DNA of 56,494 nt from Phormidium sp. OSCR (GCA_001314905.1 LJZT01000015.1:1-56494); one strand, 5' to 3'; shown: positions 18,264 through 26,542, counted from the stretch's first letter. Numbers and translations are program-made. Notes: generated by a model from the sequence alone, not told the origin.

Positions 18264-18587
18264 ATGAAACATCAGAAATTACCTGAAATTATAGAACTTA
18301 TCAAAAATTGGTTTAACACCCATTATTCTGTCCAGGTTGTGCAAATTATTTTATATGGTTCTCAAGCTAGGGGGGAAGCTAACCCGGATTCAGATATTGA
18401 CTTGTTGATTGTGATGAAATCTGCGTTTAATTATACTGATGAAATCGAAAAGACCAGTGAGTTTATTCAAAAAATATCCTTAGAATATGAGACGGTTGTT
18501 TCTCGTGCTTTCGTCTCCGAACAGCGTTTTAATCAAGAAAAAAGTCCATTTATTTTGAATGTTCATAGAGAAGGGATTGTTTTATGA
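18264..18587 (+). CDS. MNT-type nucleotidyltransferase (orphan MntA-like antitoxin)
   Basis: 107 residues from ATG 18264; an open frame upstream to 18153 is only repeat DNA. YGSQARGEANPDSDIDLLIV carries the GSx10DxD motif of minimal nucleotidyltransferases, which AMPylate and silence HEPN toxins. Its stop overlaps an ATG by four bases (ATGA at 18584), the coupling normally seen to a HEPN gene, but the HEPN gene has been replaced after two codons by an 86-bp repeat. The antitoxin is thus left without its toxin. It sits inside what looks like a TPR-CHAT operon and is probably a later insertion. Confidence 0.85.
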   Translation: MKHQKLPEIIELIKNWFNTHYSVQVVQIILYGSQARGEANPDSDIDLLIVMKSAFNYTDEIEKTSEFIQKISLEYETVVSRAFVSEQRFNQEKSPFILNVHREGIVL

Positions 18588-18590
18588 GCT

Positions 18591-18790
18591 ATTTCTCAAA
18601 TACGGTGCGTTCCGGCTGGCTTAATCTTGTTAGCCAAAATCCAGACTTCAACGAAGCCGGAACACACCCTACCCCTGATACAATTCTAAGACGTGGCACG
18701 AGAGATTTCTCAAATACGGTGCGTTCCGGCTGGCTTAATCTTGTTAGCCAAATTCCAGACTTGAACGAAGCCGGAACACACCCTACCCCT
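18591..18790. repeat. Two direct copies of an 86-bp palindromic (MITE-like) repeat
   Basis: Copies at 18591-18676 and 18705-18790 differ at about two positions and are separated by 28 bases. Each contains imperfect inverted arms GGTGCGTTCCGGCT / AGCCGGAACACACC (13 of 14 paired) around a middle that contains GGCTTAATCTTGTTAGCC. The form is that of a small non-coding mobile or fold-back element. A 90-residue reading frame through it simply reads the repeat twice and is not taken as a gene. Confidence 0.85.
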
Positions 18791-18930
18791 ATATCGCCGC
18801 TTTGCAAGATGAACAACAGTGGGAGACGGCGTTTAATCGGACTCAATCCGCCTTAGTCACCGCCGCACATCAAGCCAAACAACAACGCGCCGCTGGACAA
18901 GCTACCCCAATGGATTATAACCAATTATAA
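18790..18930 (+). pseudogene. C-terminal fragment of a gene coupled to the downstream membrane protein
   Basis: The frame YIAALQDEQQWETAFNRTQS then ALVTAAHQAKQQRAAGQATP then MDYNQL runs from the end of the second 86-bp repeat to a TAA that overlaps the next ATG by one base (TAATG). The composition (charged, helical, ending in a short tail) looks like the end of a real small protein, and the coupling suggests it was an operon member. No start remains: the 5' part has been replaced by the repeats. I cannot name the family. Confidence 0.6.
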
Positions 18931-20423
18931 TGAGCATTTTCGCCCCCAATCTCTATTTATGCGCGTATCATCTCCGGGAAGATGACACCCAGGGAGAGAC
19001 TCATCCCCTGTGGGAAAATTGCGATCGCCTCCTCTCCCACTTCACCGAAACTCGACTCATCCCCCAGCTTCACCTCAGCCAAAATCGCATCCTCCTCCCC
19101 CCAAACCAAACCGAAATTCCCTTCACCCTTCCCGACTTTCCAGATATGGAAGGGTTCATCCAACCGGTTCAACTTCAAAAAGACAGTTATGGGGTATTTC
19201 TTAACATCGGCTATGACGAGGAAAAGGAAAACCTCGAAGATGTCGAAGTTACCATCTTACAAGAGTTTAATCCCGACCATCACCTCCAGTTTCCCCTCAC
19301 CCCATCTTTCCTCGGAGAAACCCTCATCCTCACCCTCTGGTTAACCCGGAAAACCCAACAACATAAATCTGAGTATCTCACTCAACTCGCCAATCAATGC
19401 TACCAAGCCTTATTTCCCACAACTTCCCCTCCCTTATCCCGTAGTGGGGAATTATTCGGAAGTTCTATTTTTGAATATGGGAATCCCCGCGAACCCGATA
19501 AATCCCCCCATGTTCTCATCTGGCTATTCCGCGATGAACTCGCTGACCAAACTCTGCAAAAATGCTTTTATTCCATCTTTGACCTGTTTTTCTATCGCCA
19601 TAAAGTCAGCAAAGCCTTTCAAGATAGCCGGGACATTCATAAACAACTCAAACAGTATTATTGCAGCCTCGACCCTATCTTAGATAACATTCAAGTCCAA
19701 CTTGATACCGCTAACCCTGACCCCCAAGATACCACCTATCTACAAAACTTAAAAACTCAGTTAAAACAACTTTCCGCAGATTCTCTGATTTACGATCGCC
19801 GGCTGCGGAAAATGAAAGATTTATTGACCACAATTAACATCAATCTTAACAATTATAATGAAACAATTGAGCGGATTTGTGCTACACTAGAAATCGATAA
19901 GGAAGAACTATCATTTTGGCGATATTTCGGAGAGACAACCGCGCCGTATTTCCGGGAACAAATTGAAGCCAACTTAAGTTATTTTGACCAGGGAACTGGG
20001 TTAATTCGTCAAGCGGTGGACTCGATTCGCGCCATCGTCGAAATTGACCAAGCTCAGTGCGATCGCACCTGGCAACGGTGGGAGAGAAAGCGAGATAAAC
20101 GACAACAAGACCTCCAGAAAAAAGCCGAAGCCAACGCCAAAGCCGAACAAGAACGACAAGAACAAGCCAACCAGGAACTCCAAGACCAAATCCAAGCCGT
20201 GGGAGTGGGGATTGCAGCGGGGGCTATTGTCGCCTCCGTCTCCGGTTTAGCCACCGAACCTTGGCACCTTCCCAACGGAGAAAAAATCGAACTCCCCTTT
20301 GTCCTCCCCCATCCCTTTCTCATTGGATTATTCGGCAGTATCATCTGTTCGTTGGGGGCCTGGTGGATCGCCAAACGACTGATTCAAACGCGGCGATCGC
20401 CCCCCAAACCCCCTAAGGAATAG
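18930..20423 (+). CDS. Coiled-coil, membrane-anchored partner protein (CATRA-like)
   Basis: 497 residues. An N-terminal globular part (MSIFAPNLYLCAYHL, WENCDRLLSHF) of about 200 residues is followed by a long helical section, a charged coiled coil (about 390-430, RQQDLQKKAEANAKAEQERQ) and two C-terminal hydrophobic segments (about 430-447 and 466-487) with a basic tail. From memory the arrangement resembles the CATRA (caspase and TPR-repeat associated) proteins reported beside TPR-caspase genes; no search was possible. Co-orientation with the TPR-CHAT gene fits a two-part conflict system in which this protein is the membrane component. The last 14 codons form one copy of a 41-bp direct repeat. 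Confidence 0.6.
   Translation: MSIFAPNLYLCAYHLREDDTQGETHPLWENCDRLLSHFTETRLIPQLHLSQNRILLPPNQTEIPFTLPDFPDMEGFIQPVQLQKDSYGVFLNIGYDEEKENLEDVEVTILQEFNPDHHLQFPLTPSFLGETLILTLWLTRKTQQHKSEYLTQLANQCYQALFPTTSPPLSRSGELFGSSIFEYGNPREPDKSPHVLIWLFRDELADQTLQKCFYSIFDLFFYRHKVSKAFQDSRDIHKQLKQYYCSLDPILDNIQVQLDTANPDPQDTTYLQNLKTQLKQLSADSLIYDRRLRKMKDLLTTININLNNYNETIERICATLEIDKEELSFWRYFGETTAPYFREQIEANLSYFDQGTGLIRQAVDSIRAIVEIDQAQCDRTWQRWERKRDKRQQDLQKKAEANAKAEQERQEQANQELQDQIQAVGVGIAAGAIVASVSGLATEPWHLPNGEKIELPFVLPHPFLIGLFGSIICSLGAWWIAKRLIQTRRSPPKPPKE
20382..20422. repeat. 41-bp direct repeat, left copy (3' end of the coiled-coil gene)
   Basis: Identical over 41 bp to 21403-21443 and containing a HIP1 site. This copy encodes the last residues TRRSPPKPPKE of the coiled-coil gene, whose TAG stop ends one base beyond the repeat. 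With the right copy it brackets the GNAT toxin-antitoxin module. Confidence 0.95.
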
Positions 20424-20499
20424 GTCGTGTTCCAGATATTACCTCTCGATCATCACCGATTAAGCACTACCCCAAATCCTAAAAAACACTCAAGAACGT

Positions 20500-21024
20500 T
20501 CAGGCTTGCGAACCCAGTGAAGCATGGGCATCACTAACCTTGACCATGAGTGTCATTGGATCAACAGGTGAAGCCGTGAAACCACAGGTCTCATAAAATC
20601 GCTTCGCATCATCCGAGATAGCATGGACTAGAATTGCGCGTATTCCTGCAATTTCAGCCGCTTGGAGAGTACGCAGAATGGCATCTCGCAGTAGAGCACG
20701 CCCAATCCCTTGGCCTTGCCAGTGACGATCAACGGCTAATCGTCCAATCACCATAACGGGAATCGGATCAGGCATATTACGCCGCACCCGACCTGTTGCA
20801 GAAGCCTGGGCCACAGCTCCATTAGCGAGACAGTAATAGGCGATGACGATTTCGCCATCGCTAACAACATAAGTGCGTGAAGCCCCTCCGACCTCGTTTT
20901 TCAGAGCACGACGCTTAAGCCAGTCATCTAGCTGACGATTCCCTGAGTTAAAGCTTTGAACATCGTGGGACGAATTGAGTTTCTCAGGTGGGCGAAGCTT
21001 AGGCTGATCTCGATCTAATCCCAC
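20500..21024 (-). CDS. tacT: GNAT acetyltransferase toxin (TacT-like)
   Basis: 174 residues. LRPPEKLNSSHDVQSFNSGN and then LDDWLKRRALKNE, GGASRTYVV open it as in TacT-type toxins, which acetylate aminoacyl-tRNA and stop translation. The acetyl-CoA loop RHWQGQGIGRALL (near 104) and the FYETCGF block (near 144, with the usual catalytic Tyr) are intact. It overlaps the 3' end of the DUF1778 antitoxin by 10 bases, so the two are translated as a pair. The module is flanked by 41-bp direct repeats and lies between two genes that would otherwise be convergent neighbours. Confidence 0.9.
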   Translation of the reverse strand: MGLDRDQPKLRPPEKLNSSHDVQSFNSGNRQLDDWLKRRALKNEVGGASRTYVVSDGEIVIAYYCLANGAVAQASATGRVRRNMPDPIPVMVIGRLAVDRHWQGQGIGRALLRDAILRTLQAAEIAGIRAILVHAISDDAKRFYETCGFTASPVDPMTLMVKVSDAHASLGSQA

Positions 21025-21311
21025 GGAGCCTTAGTTGTCAGTAATGTGTGCAGCTTCTCATCCTGGGTCGGTGGCGCATCTAGCAACGCCACAAACTGCT
21101 TAAATTTAAGTTCATCTAACCCGAAGAACGTCTGTTCAAGAAGAACATCTTGCGCCTTCTGATACGATGACTCAAGCATAAACTCCGAGCGGCTCTTGCC
21201 CTGCACTTCAGCCGCATGATCAATTAGATCTCGTTGGCTTTGCTTAGCTCGGATATTGATTGTAACATCGCGGGTCTGGCTACCCGAACCGTCACTAGCG
21301 GAGCTGTGCAT
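21015..21311 (-). CDS. tacA: DUF1778 antitoxin (TacA-like)
   Basis: 98 residues. RDVTINIRAKQSQRDLIDHA and AAEVQGKSRSEFMLES are the ribbon-helix-helix DNA-binding region of DUF1778 antitoxins; the C-terminal half (FFGLDELKFKQFVALLDAPP) is the toxin-wrapping tail. It precedes and overlaps the GNAT toxin. The family represses its own promoter; that promoter would lie in the roughly 90 bases between this start and the right 41-bp repeat. Confidence 0.9.
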   Translation of the reverse strand: MHSSASDGSGSQTRDVTINIRAKQSQRDLIDHAAEVQGKSRSEFMLESSYQKAQDVLLEQTFFGLDELKFKQFVALLDAPPTQDEKLHTLLTTKAPWD

Positions 21312-21402
21312 CGCGCTGACCTCTTTCTCAGTAGGAAACTCCTAACCCAATCTACGGGCTTTGTATGGGCAATGTCAACACATCCTAGTTGGAGCGACCC
21401 CA

Positions 21403-21443
21403 ATTCAAACGCGGCGATCGCCCCCCAAACCCCCTAAGGAATA
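21403..21443. repeat. 41-bp direct repeat, right copy (3' end of feoC)
   Basis: Perfect copy of 20382-20422. Here it overlaps the last bases of feoC on the other strand (stop at 21434-21436). Without the inserted 1021 bp (insert plus one copy), the coiled-coil gene and feoC would end in the same short overlap and the former would read GAA TAA, so the two-copy state looks derived. Confidence 0.95.
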
Positions 21444-21652
21444 AACTGATACCACTCAAACTGATCGGGATCGCAATGGTGACAATCCCCACAGCGTTGA
21501 CCACAGGGTAACTGTTGCACCCGTCCCTTACGAATCAACTTCTTCAGCATCAACCGCAACAGATCGCGATCGCAGTGAAAATGATTCACCAAATCCGCCA
21601 ACGACACCGACCGATGCTCAGCCAAATAGCCCTGTAACTCTCGTAAAATCAT
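21434..21652 (-). CDS. feoC: FeoC-like winged-helix protein
   Basis: 72 residues. ILRELQGYLAEHRSVSLADL with LVNHFHCDRDLLRLMLKKL forms a winged-helix fold, followed by a four-Cys cluster CGQRCGDCHHC that in FeoC proteins can bind an Fe-S cluster. FeoC is an accessory protein of the FeoB ferrous iron transporter. It starts nine bases after the feoB stop, as third gene of feoABC. Confidence 0.9.
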   Translation of the reverse strand: MILRELQGYLAEHRSVSLADLVNHFHCDRDLLRLMLKKLIRKGRVQQLPCGQRCGDCHHCDPDQFEWYQFIP

Positions 21653-21661
21653 CCTAACCTC

Positions 21662-23962
21662 CTAAACCAATCGACCAATACGACGCATCCCCGCCAGAAG
21701 CAGCGTCAAAAACACCAGTAACCCCACCAACCAAGCCGCCGAAGACCCCGGATGGCGGTCAAAGGTCGCAAACTGGTAAAAGAACGTCGCCACCCAATAG
21801 GCTAACCCCGTCGTCCAAAGTCCCGCAAACACCGTCCAGCGAGTTCCCGTCTCCCGATAAATCGCCGCCGTGGCCGCCAAACAGGGGAAATACAACAACA
21901 CAAACAACAAATACGCAAACGCCCCCACCTGGCCGTCAAACCGACTCACCATCTGGCCAAACGTATGCGTCGCCACCCCCTGTTCCTCCGCCGCACCTTC
22001 GACATCATCAATATCCCCCACATTCAACCCCAACGGATCGAGAAGTTGTCCCCCCAAAGCGCGGAAATTGTCGCCAACCGAGGTAAACGCTTCCTCAATC
22101 GTCGGCCAGAACTCAAACGGTTCCTCCGCCTCCGCCGCCGCTTCCCGGGCCAACTGTCCATAGAGGGCATCGAGGGACCCCACAACCGCCTCCTTGGCAA
22201 ACACTCCCGTAAAAATCCCCACCGTCGCCGGATAATTTTCCTGCTGAATCCCCATCGGCGCAAACACCGGCGTAATTCGACGGCTAACATCCGTCAACAC
22301 CGAAGTTTGTGAATCCCCAAACGAACCATCCCAGCGGACTGTATTGAGGAGGCCCAAAATCATCACCATAATAATAATCACCTGTCCCGCCCGCAGAATA
22401 AACTCCCGCAAGCGATCCCACGTCCGCCATAACACCCCGCGCAGGGTTGGCAGATGATAGAGCGGCAACTCCATAATGAAATGAGACACCTCCCCTTGCA
22501 GTAGCGTCTGCTTGAGAATCAATCCCGTCACCACCGCCGCCGCAATCCCCGTCAAATAGAGACCAAAGACCACATTTTGACCCCCCACCGGGAAGAACGC
22601 CGCCGCAAATAGGGCATACACCGGCAATCTCGCCCCACAAGACATAAAAGGATTCATGAGAATCGTCAGTAGGCGATCGCGGGGACTCTCCAGACTGCGG
22701 GTGGCCAAAATTGCCGGCACATTACAGCCAAACCCCACCAACATCGGCACAAACGACTTCCCCGGTAGCCCCATAAAACGCATCAAACGATCCATCACAA
22801 ACGCCGCCCGGGCCATATAGCCCGAGTCTTCCAGAAACGCCAAAAACAAGAAGGTACAGGCAATCACCGGAATAAACGTAGACACCGTTTGAATACCGCC
22901 ACCCGCTCCATTCGCCAGCAACGCAATCAACCAATCCGGACTACCAACCCCCGCCAAGACATTAGCGAAGCCATCGACAAAAATCGCCCCCGTCAGCAGA
23001 TCAAAGAAATCAATAAAGACACTGCCGACATTAATAGCGAACAGGAACATCAGATACATCACCGCCAAAAACAGGGGAATCCCCAACCAGCGATTCAGCA
23101 CCACGTTATCAATCTGTTGCGTCAGACTGGTACTAACTTGGCGCGATCGCACCAACGCCACATTCGTGATCTGACGAATAAAGCCATAACGAGCATCGGC
23201 GATGACAATATCCAAATCCTCCCCCAGAACATCCTGAACCCGCTTTTGCCAAACACCGACAAGGCGATCGAGATCCGGCTGCTGCTGTCGAGGAAGGGTC
23301 AAATCATTGTATTCCAACAGCCGCAACGCTCTCCAGCGGGGGTCAACCGGAGACGACTGGGCCTCTAAATGGGGCAACATCGCGGCGATCGCATCCTCCA
23401 CCACCGCCGGATACGCCACAAACGCAGGCGGAATCGGCGGCGACTGTAACCCCTGGGTAATCGCTCCTCGCAACTCGCTCATTCCCAGAGATTTCGAGGC
23501 CACCACCGACACCACCGGACAACCTAACCGTTGCGATAAGGCCTCAACCTTAATCTCCAATCCCCGTTCTTCCGCCACATCGGCCATATTCAACACCACC
23601 ACCATCGGCAGACGCATTTCAATCAATTGCGTCGTCAGATAGAGATTGCGTTCCAAGTTAGACGCATCAACGATATTGGCAATTAAATCCGCCTCTCCCG
23701 AGAGGAGATAATCCCGGGCGATCACCTCATCGAGGCCCGTATCCGCATCTTCGGCATCGAGGGAGTACACCCCCGGCAAATCCACCACCGTCAAGGTTTG
23801 ACCATCATGGACATAGGTTCCTTCGACTCGTTCAACAGTGACACCGGGCCAGTTTCCGGTCACTTGATTGGCCCCCGTGAGGGCGTTGAAGAGGGTTGTT
23901 TTGCCACAATTGGGATTGCCAATCGCGGCAATTTTGGCTTGACGGGTTGCAATGGGGGTCAT
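21662..23962 (-). CDS. feoB: Ferrous iron transporter FeoB
   Basis: 766 residues, full length. The cytoplasmic G domain shows G1 GNPNCGKTT (about 16-24), G3 VVDLPGVYSL, G4 NMAD and a VVASKSLGMSEL G5 region; a helical linker then leads to the polytopic membrane part with two Gate domains (NPFMSCGARLPVYAL; the second around VGIFTGVFAKEAVVGSL). It imports Fe2+ across the inner membrane, driven or gated by GTP hydrolysis. feoA lies five bases upstream and feoC nine bases downstream, forming one operon. Confidence 0.97.
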   Translation of the reverse strand: MTPIATRQAKIAAIGNPNCGKTTLFNALTGANQVTGNWPGVTVERVEGTYVHDGQTLTVVDLPGVYSLDAEDADTGLDEVIARDYLLSGEADLIANIVDASNLERNLYLTTQLIEMRLPMVVVLNMADVAEERGLEIKVEALSQRLGCPVVSVVASKSLGMSELRGAITQGLQSPPIPPAFVAYPAVVEDAIAAMLPHLEAQSSPVDPRWRALRLLEYNDLTLPRQQQPDLDRLVGVWQKRVQDVLGEDLDIVIADARYGFIRQITNVALVRSRQVSTSLTQQIDNVVLNRWLGIPLFLAVMYLMFLFAINVGSVFIDFFDLLTGAIFVDGFANVLAGVGSPDWLIALLANGAGGGIQTVSTFIPVIACTFLFLAFLEDSGYMARAAFVMDRLMRFMGLPGKSFVPMLVGFGCNVPAILATRSLESPRDRLLTILMNPFMSCGARLPVYALFAAAFFPVGGQNVVFGLYLTGIAAAVVTGLILKQTLLQGEVSHFIMELPLYHLPTLRGVLWRTWDRLREFILRAGQVIIIMVMILGLLNTVRWDGSFGDSQTSVLTDVSRRITPVFAPMGIQQENYPATVGIFTGVFAKEAVVGSLDALYGQLAREAAAEAEEPFEFWPTIEEAFTSVGDNFRALGGQLLDPLGLNVGDIDDVEGAAEEQGVATHTFGQMVSRFDGQVGAFAYLLFVLLYFPCLAATAAIYRETGTRWTVFAGLWTTGLAYWVATFFYQFATFDRHPGSSAAWLVGLLVFLTLLLAGMRRIGRLV

Positions 23963-23967
23963 CGTGA

Positions 23968-24546
23968 TTACTCCTCAATAGCTTCGACTAAAAGAGCGCA
24001 GGCTTCATCTTTGCGGAGACTGAGACTAAAGCCGCGCACGCAGATTTCTACTGGGTCCCCGAGGGGGGCATGGCGTGTCACCGTAAACTCGGTTCCGGGG
24101 GTCAATCCCATCGCCAATAGGCGTTTGCGATAGCCGCGATGGGGGCAGTCGTAGCCGAGAATGCGTCCCGCCTCCCCGACCTTGAGATGGCGCAGTTGTT
24201 GCAGGGATTGAGGTTCGCGAGAGACCTGAATCCCCTGAGTGCGATCGCCACAAAATCCCAATTGTTGACCATTCACCGATAACACCACCGAACCGCTCTC
24301 GGTGCAACTAAGAATGCTTACCTCATCGCCGAGGCGTAACCCTTTTGGCTCCAACCCAGCCGGTAAGTCCACCACCCAGAGGCGATCGCCGACGCTGGCT
24401 TGACTTAAGGGGAACACTGAGTCTCCTCGGGATCGATTTTGTGGCTTGGGGCCATCCCGGCGATCGCAACCGCCGCCGACAAAAGTAAAGCCCCAACTTT
24501 GGGGCGTTTGATTGCCCCGATGGCGTTGACGTTGACGTTTCATCAT
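23968..24546 (-). CDS. feoA: Two-domain FeoA protein
   Basis: 192 residues, more than twice the usual 75-80. The C-terminal 75 residues are canonical FeoA (GRILGYDCPHRGYRKRLLAM, GLTPGTEFTVTRHAPLGDP, VEICVRGFSLSLRKDEA). Residues about 50-110 form a second, divergent FeoA-like SH3 unit (GLRLGDEVSIL, GSVVLSVNGQQLGF). The first 45 residues are basic and low in complexity. An AGAGGA ribosome site supports the ATG at 24546 or the adjacent 24543. FeoA works with FeoB in Fe2+ uptake. A possible Fur site lies 35 bases upstream. Confidence 0.92.
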   Translation of the reverse strand: MMKRQRQRHRGNQTPQSWGFTFVGGGCDRRDGPKPQNRSRGDSVFPLSQASVGDRLWVVDLPAGLEPKGLRLGDEVSILSCTESGSVVLSVNGQQLGFCGDRTQGIQVSREPQSLQQLRHLKVGEAGRILGYDCPHRGYRKRLLAMGLTPGTEFTVTRHAPLGDPVEICVRGFSLSLRKDEACALLVEAIEE

Positions 24547-24886
24547 CAGAAATCCTCTAAAACACTATCTGGACTGTAATTCAAATAGATTCTCATTACT
24601 GTAGCTCCAGCTACTCAGAGTATCACAAAATCGCTGCTTAGTAATCATAAAGTTATTTCGCGACTCAACCGCAACTTTTGGTAGCCTAAATTACCTATCA
24701 GCTTGAATTATCAGTCCTTATCACTCTTGACGTATCAGGTCTACGACCCTATCTTATTGAAACTTACTTTCAAGAATCTGGCAAGCCCGTCCCCTGGTCT
24801 CGCTCCCAAGCCGTCAACCTGAGTTCAGCCAACCCCTAAAATGAGAGAAGTGCCATATCAGAGTGCCATGTCAGTCAACCGAGATA
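24547..24886. other. Divergent promoter region between feoA and the ADP-ribosylglycohydrolase gene
   Basis: 340 bp, AT-rich, no gene. It holds the possible Fur site, and near the right end a short direct repeat GTGCCAT(A/G)TCAG at 24850-24861 and 24863-24874. No terminator or riboswitch was recognised. Confidence 0.5.
24581..24595 (-). promoter_or_regulatory. Possible Fur box upstream of feoA
   Basis: On the feoA strand the sequence is TGAGAATCTATTTGA. Its left half is a good match to the Fur 7-1-7 half-site (TGATAAT) but the right half is poor. Position just upstream of an iron-uptake operon is what favours it. Weak call. Confidence 0.35.
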
Positions 24887-25837
24887 ATGCTTGTGATTAA
24901 CCCCTCTCCCGTTTTAGATGGCTTAATGGGTGTCTGTGTCGCCGACGCTCTGGGGGTTCCCGTGGAGTTCAGCTCCCGCGCTGAACGACAAGAGGCTCCA
25001 GTGACAGACATCCAGGGCTATGGAACCTATAACCAACCCCCCGGAACTTGGTCTGATGATAGTTCTTTAACCTTTTGTTTAGCCGATGCTCTCTGTGACG
25101 GCTTTGACTTGAACCGCATCGCCGAGAAATTTTGTCTTTGGTTCACCGAATCTCTCTGGACTCCCTATAACGAAATGTTTGACGTAGGAGGAGCCACCAG
25201 TCGAGCCATTAGTCAACTGTTACGCGGAGTCCCGCCCACAAAATCAGGCGGAACCGGCGAACGTAGCAATGGGAATGGCTCTCTGATGCGAATTTTGCCC
25301 ATGGTTTATTTTGCCAACCATCTCCCCTTCCCAGAACTCCTACAGCAGGTGCATCAAGTCTCCGCCATCACCCACGCTCACCCACGCAGTCAAATGGCCT
25401 GTGGGATGTATATCAGCATCGCCAAGGAACTCCTCGACGGAAAAGCGCCTGATACCGCTGTCGCCGACGGGTTAGCCGCCGTGGAACCGTTTTACGAGCA
25501 AGCCCCCTTTCAGCAGCAGCGATCGCACTTCCAACGCCTCTATAGCCAACTGGCTCAACTCCCCATCCAAGAAATTTCCTCAACCGGCTATGTGGTTCAC
25601 AGTTTAGAAGCCGCCCTCTGGTGTTTTCTCAACACCAACAGTTACGCCGAGGCGGTGTTACAAGCGATTAACTTAGGAAGTGACACCGACACCGTCGCCG
25701 CCATTACCGGAGGCCTGGCTGGACTACACTATGGCTATGCCGCCATTCCCGAACATTGGCGGGAGGCGATCGCCCGCAAAGACGATATCATCGCCCTCGC
25801 CCAACGTCTGGAGAGACAGTTCACCCCAGTGGCTTAA
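24887..25837 (+). CDS. ADP-ribosylglycohydrolase family protein
   Basis: 316 residues from ATG 24887 (MLVINPSPVLDGLMGV); a GTG at 24863 would add eight residues. The metal-binding motifs of the DraG/ARH fold are present: GTWSDDSSLTFCLADAL near 55-70 and GSDTDTVAAITGGLAGL near 270. Enzymes of this fold remove ADP-ribose from arginine or other targets. The substrate here is unknown; no dinitrogenase reductase genes are nearby to suggest DraG. It stands alone. Confidence 0.88.
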   Translation: MLVINPSPVLDGLMGVCVADALGVPVEFSSRAERQEAPVTDIQGYGTYNQPPGTWSDDSSLTFCLADALCDGFDLNRIAEKFCLWFTESLWTPYNEMFDVGGATSRAISQLLRGVPPTKSGGTGERSNGNGSLMRILPMVYFANHLPFPELLQQVHQVSAITHAHPRSQMACGMYISIAKELLDGKAPDTAVADGLAAVEPFYEQAPFQQQRSHFQRLYSQLAQLPIQEISSTGYVVHSLEAALWCFLNTNSYAEAVLQAINLGSDTDTVAAITGGLAGLHYGYAAIPEHWREAIARKDDIIALAQRLERQFTPVA

Positions 25838-26059
25838 CCCGATTCCGCCCCCTATGACCTAACTCGACGACAACTCAAACAGAGCCAAAATGCAAATTTT
25901 TGATACAAGTCACTGTTGTTAACCGTGACCTATGATAGCTTAAAAATAGCTTAAACTCAGACTCATATTCTATACAAACCCCCCAAAAAACAAGTCTTAA
26001 CTTTGGCTTTTTTCCCTAGATTAATCAAAAATACCCTTGTTGAAACATACCTAAAAATC

Positions 26060-26542
26060 ATGACATTTCATAAAATTTTAGTCGCGATCGACGACTCTAA
26101 ATCCGCAGCCAAAGTCTTTCGCCATGCCCTCAATACAGCCGTGCAAGACCAAGCCGAACTGATGATTTTTCACTGTACCACCATGCAGCGTGTCAGTGAA
26201 TCTATTCCCCTCATGGGAAGCGGCATTGGCATTGACTTGTCTAGCAGCAAAATGATGTTTGAGATGCAGCAAGACCATCTCAAAAAAGAAGCTGAGCGAG
26301 TTGAAAAACTCCTAAAAAACTATGTTGAAAAAGCCGAGGCAGAGGGAGTGAATGTCACCCCTGAAACCAAATTTGGCGACCCTGGATCTTGGATTTGTGA
26401 TGTTGCCAAAAACTGGGAAGCAGACCTAATTGTTCTGGGACGGCGAGGTCACCGGGGTCTCAAAGAAGTTCTCTTTGGCAGCGTGAGTAACTATGTTCTT
26501 CATCACGCCGACTGTTCCGTTATGGTTGTTCAAGGGAGTTGA
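26060..26542 (+). CDS. Universal stress protein (UspA family)
   Basis: 160 residues from ATG 26060 (MTFHKILVAIDDSKSA), the standard UspA beginning; a longer frame to 26003 reads intergenic DNA. The ATP-binding signature GRRGHRGLKEVLFGSVS followed by VLHHADCSVMVV (the G2xG9GS pattern) is intact, so it is probably the ATP-binding class. Cytoplasmic, single domain. An STRR block and a terminator follow. Confidence 0.93.
   Translation: MTFHKILVAIDDSKSAAKVFRHALNTAVQDQAELMIFHCTTMQRVSESIPLMGSGIGIDLSSSKMMFEMQQDHLKKEAERVEKLLKNYVEKAEAEGVNVTPETKFGDPGSWICDVAKNWEADLIVLGRRGHRGLKEVLFGSVSNYVLHHADCSVMVVQGS

Noticed and set aside
18584-18856. A 90-residue coding frame after the MNT gene
   Set aside because: It reads the same 86-bp repeat twice (SNTVRSGWLNLVSQ twice); it is repeat DNA.
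24887-25837. DraG, the dinitrogenase reductase activating hydrolase
   Set aside because: The fold fits, but no nif genes or DraT partner are in view; only the family is claimed.
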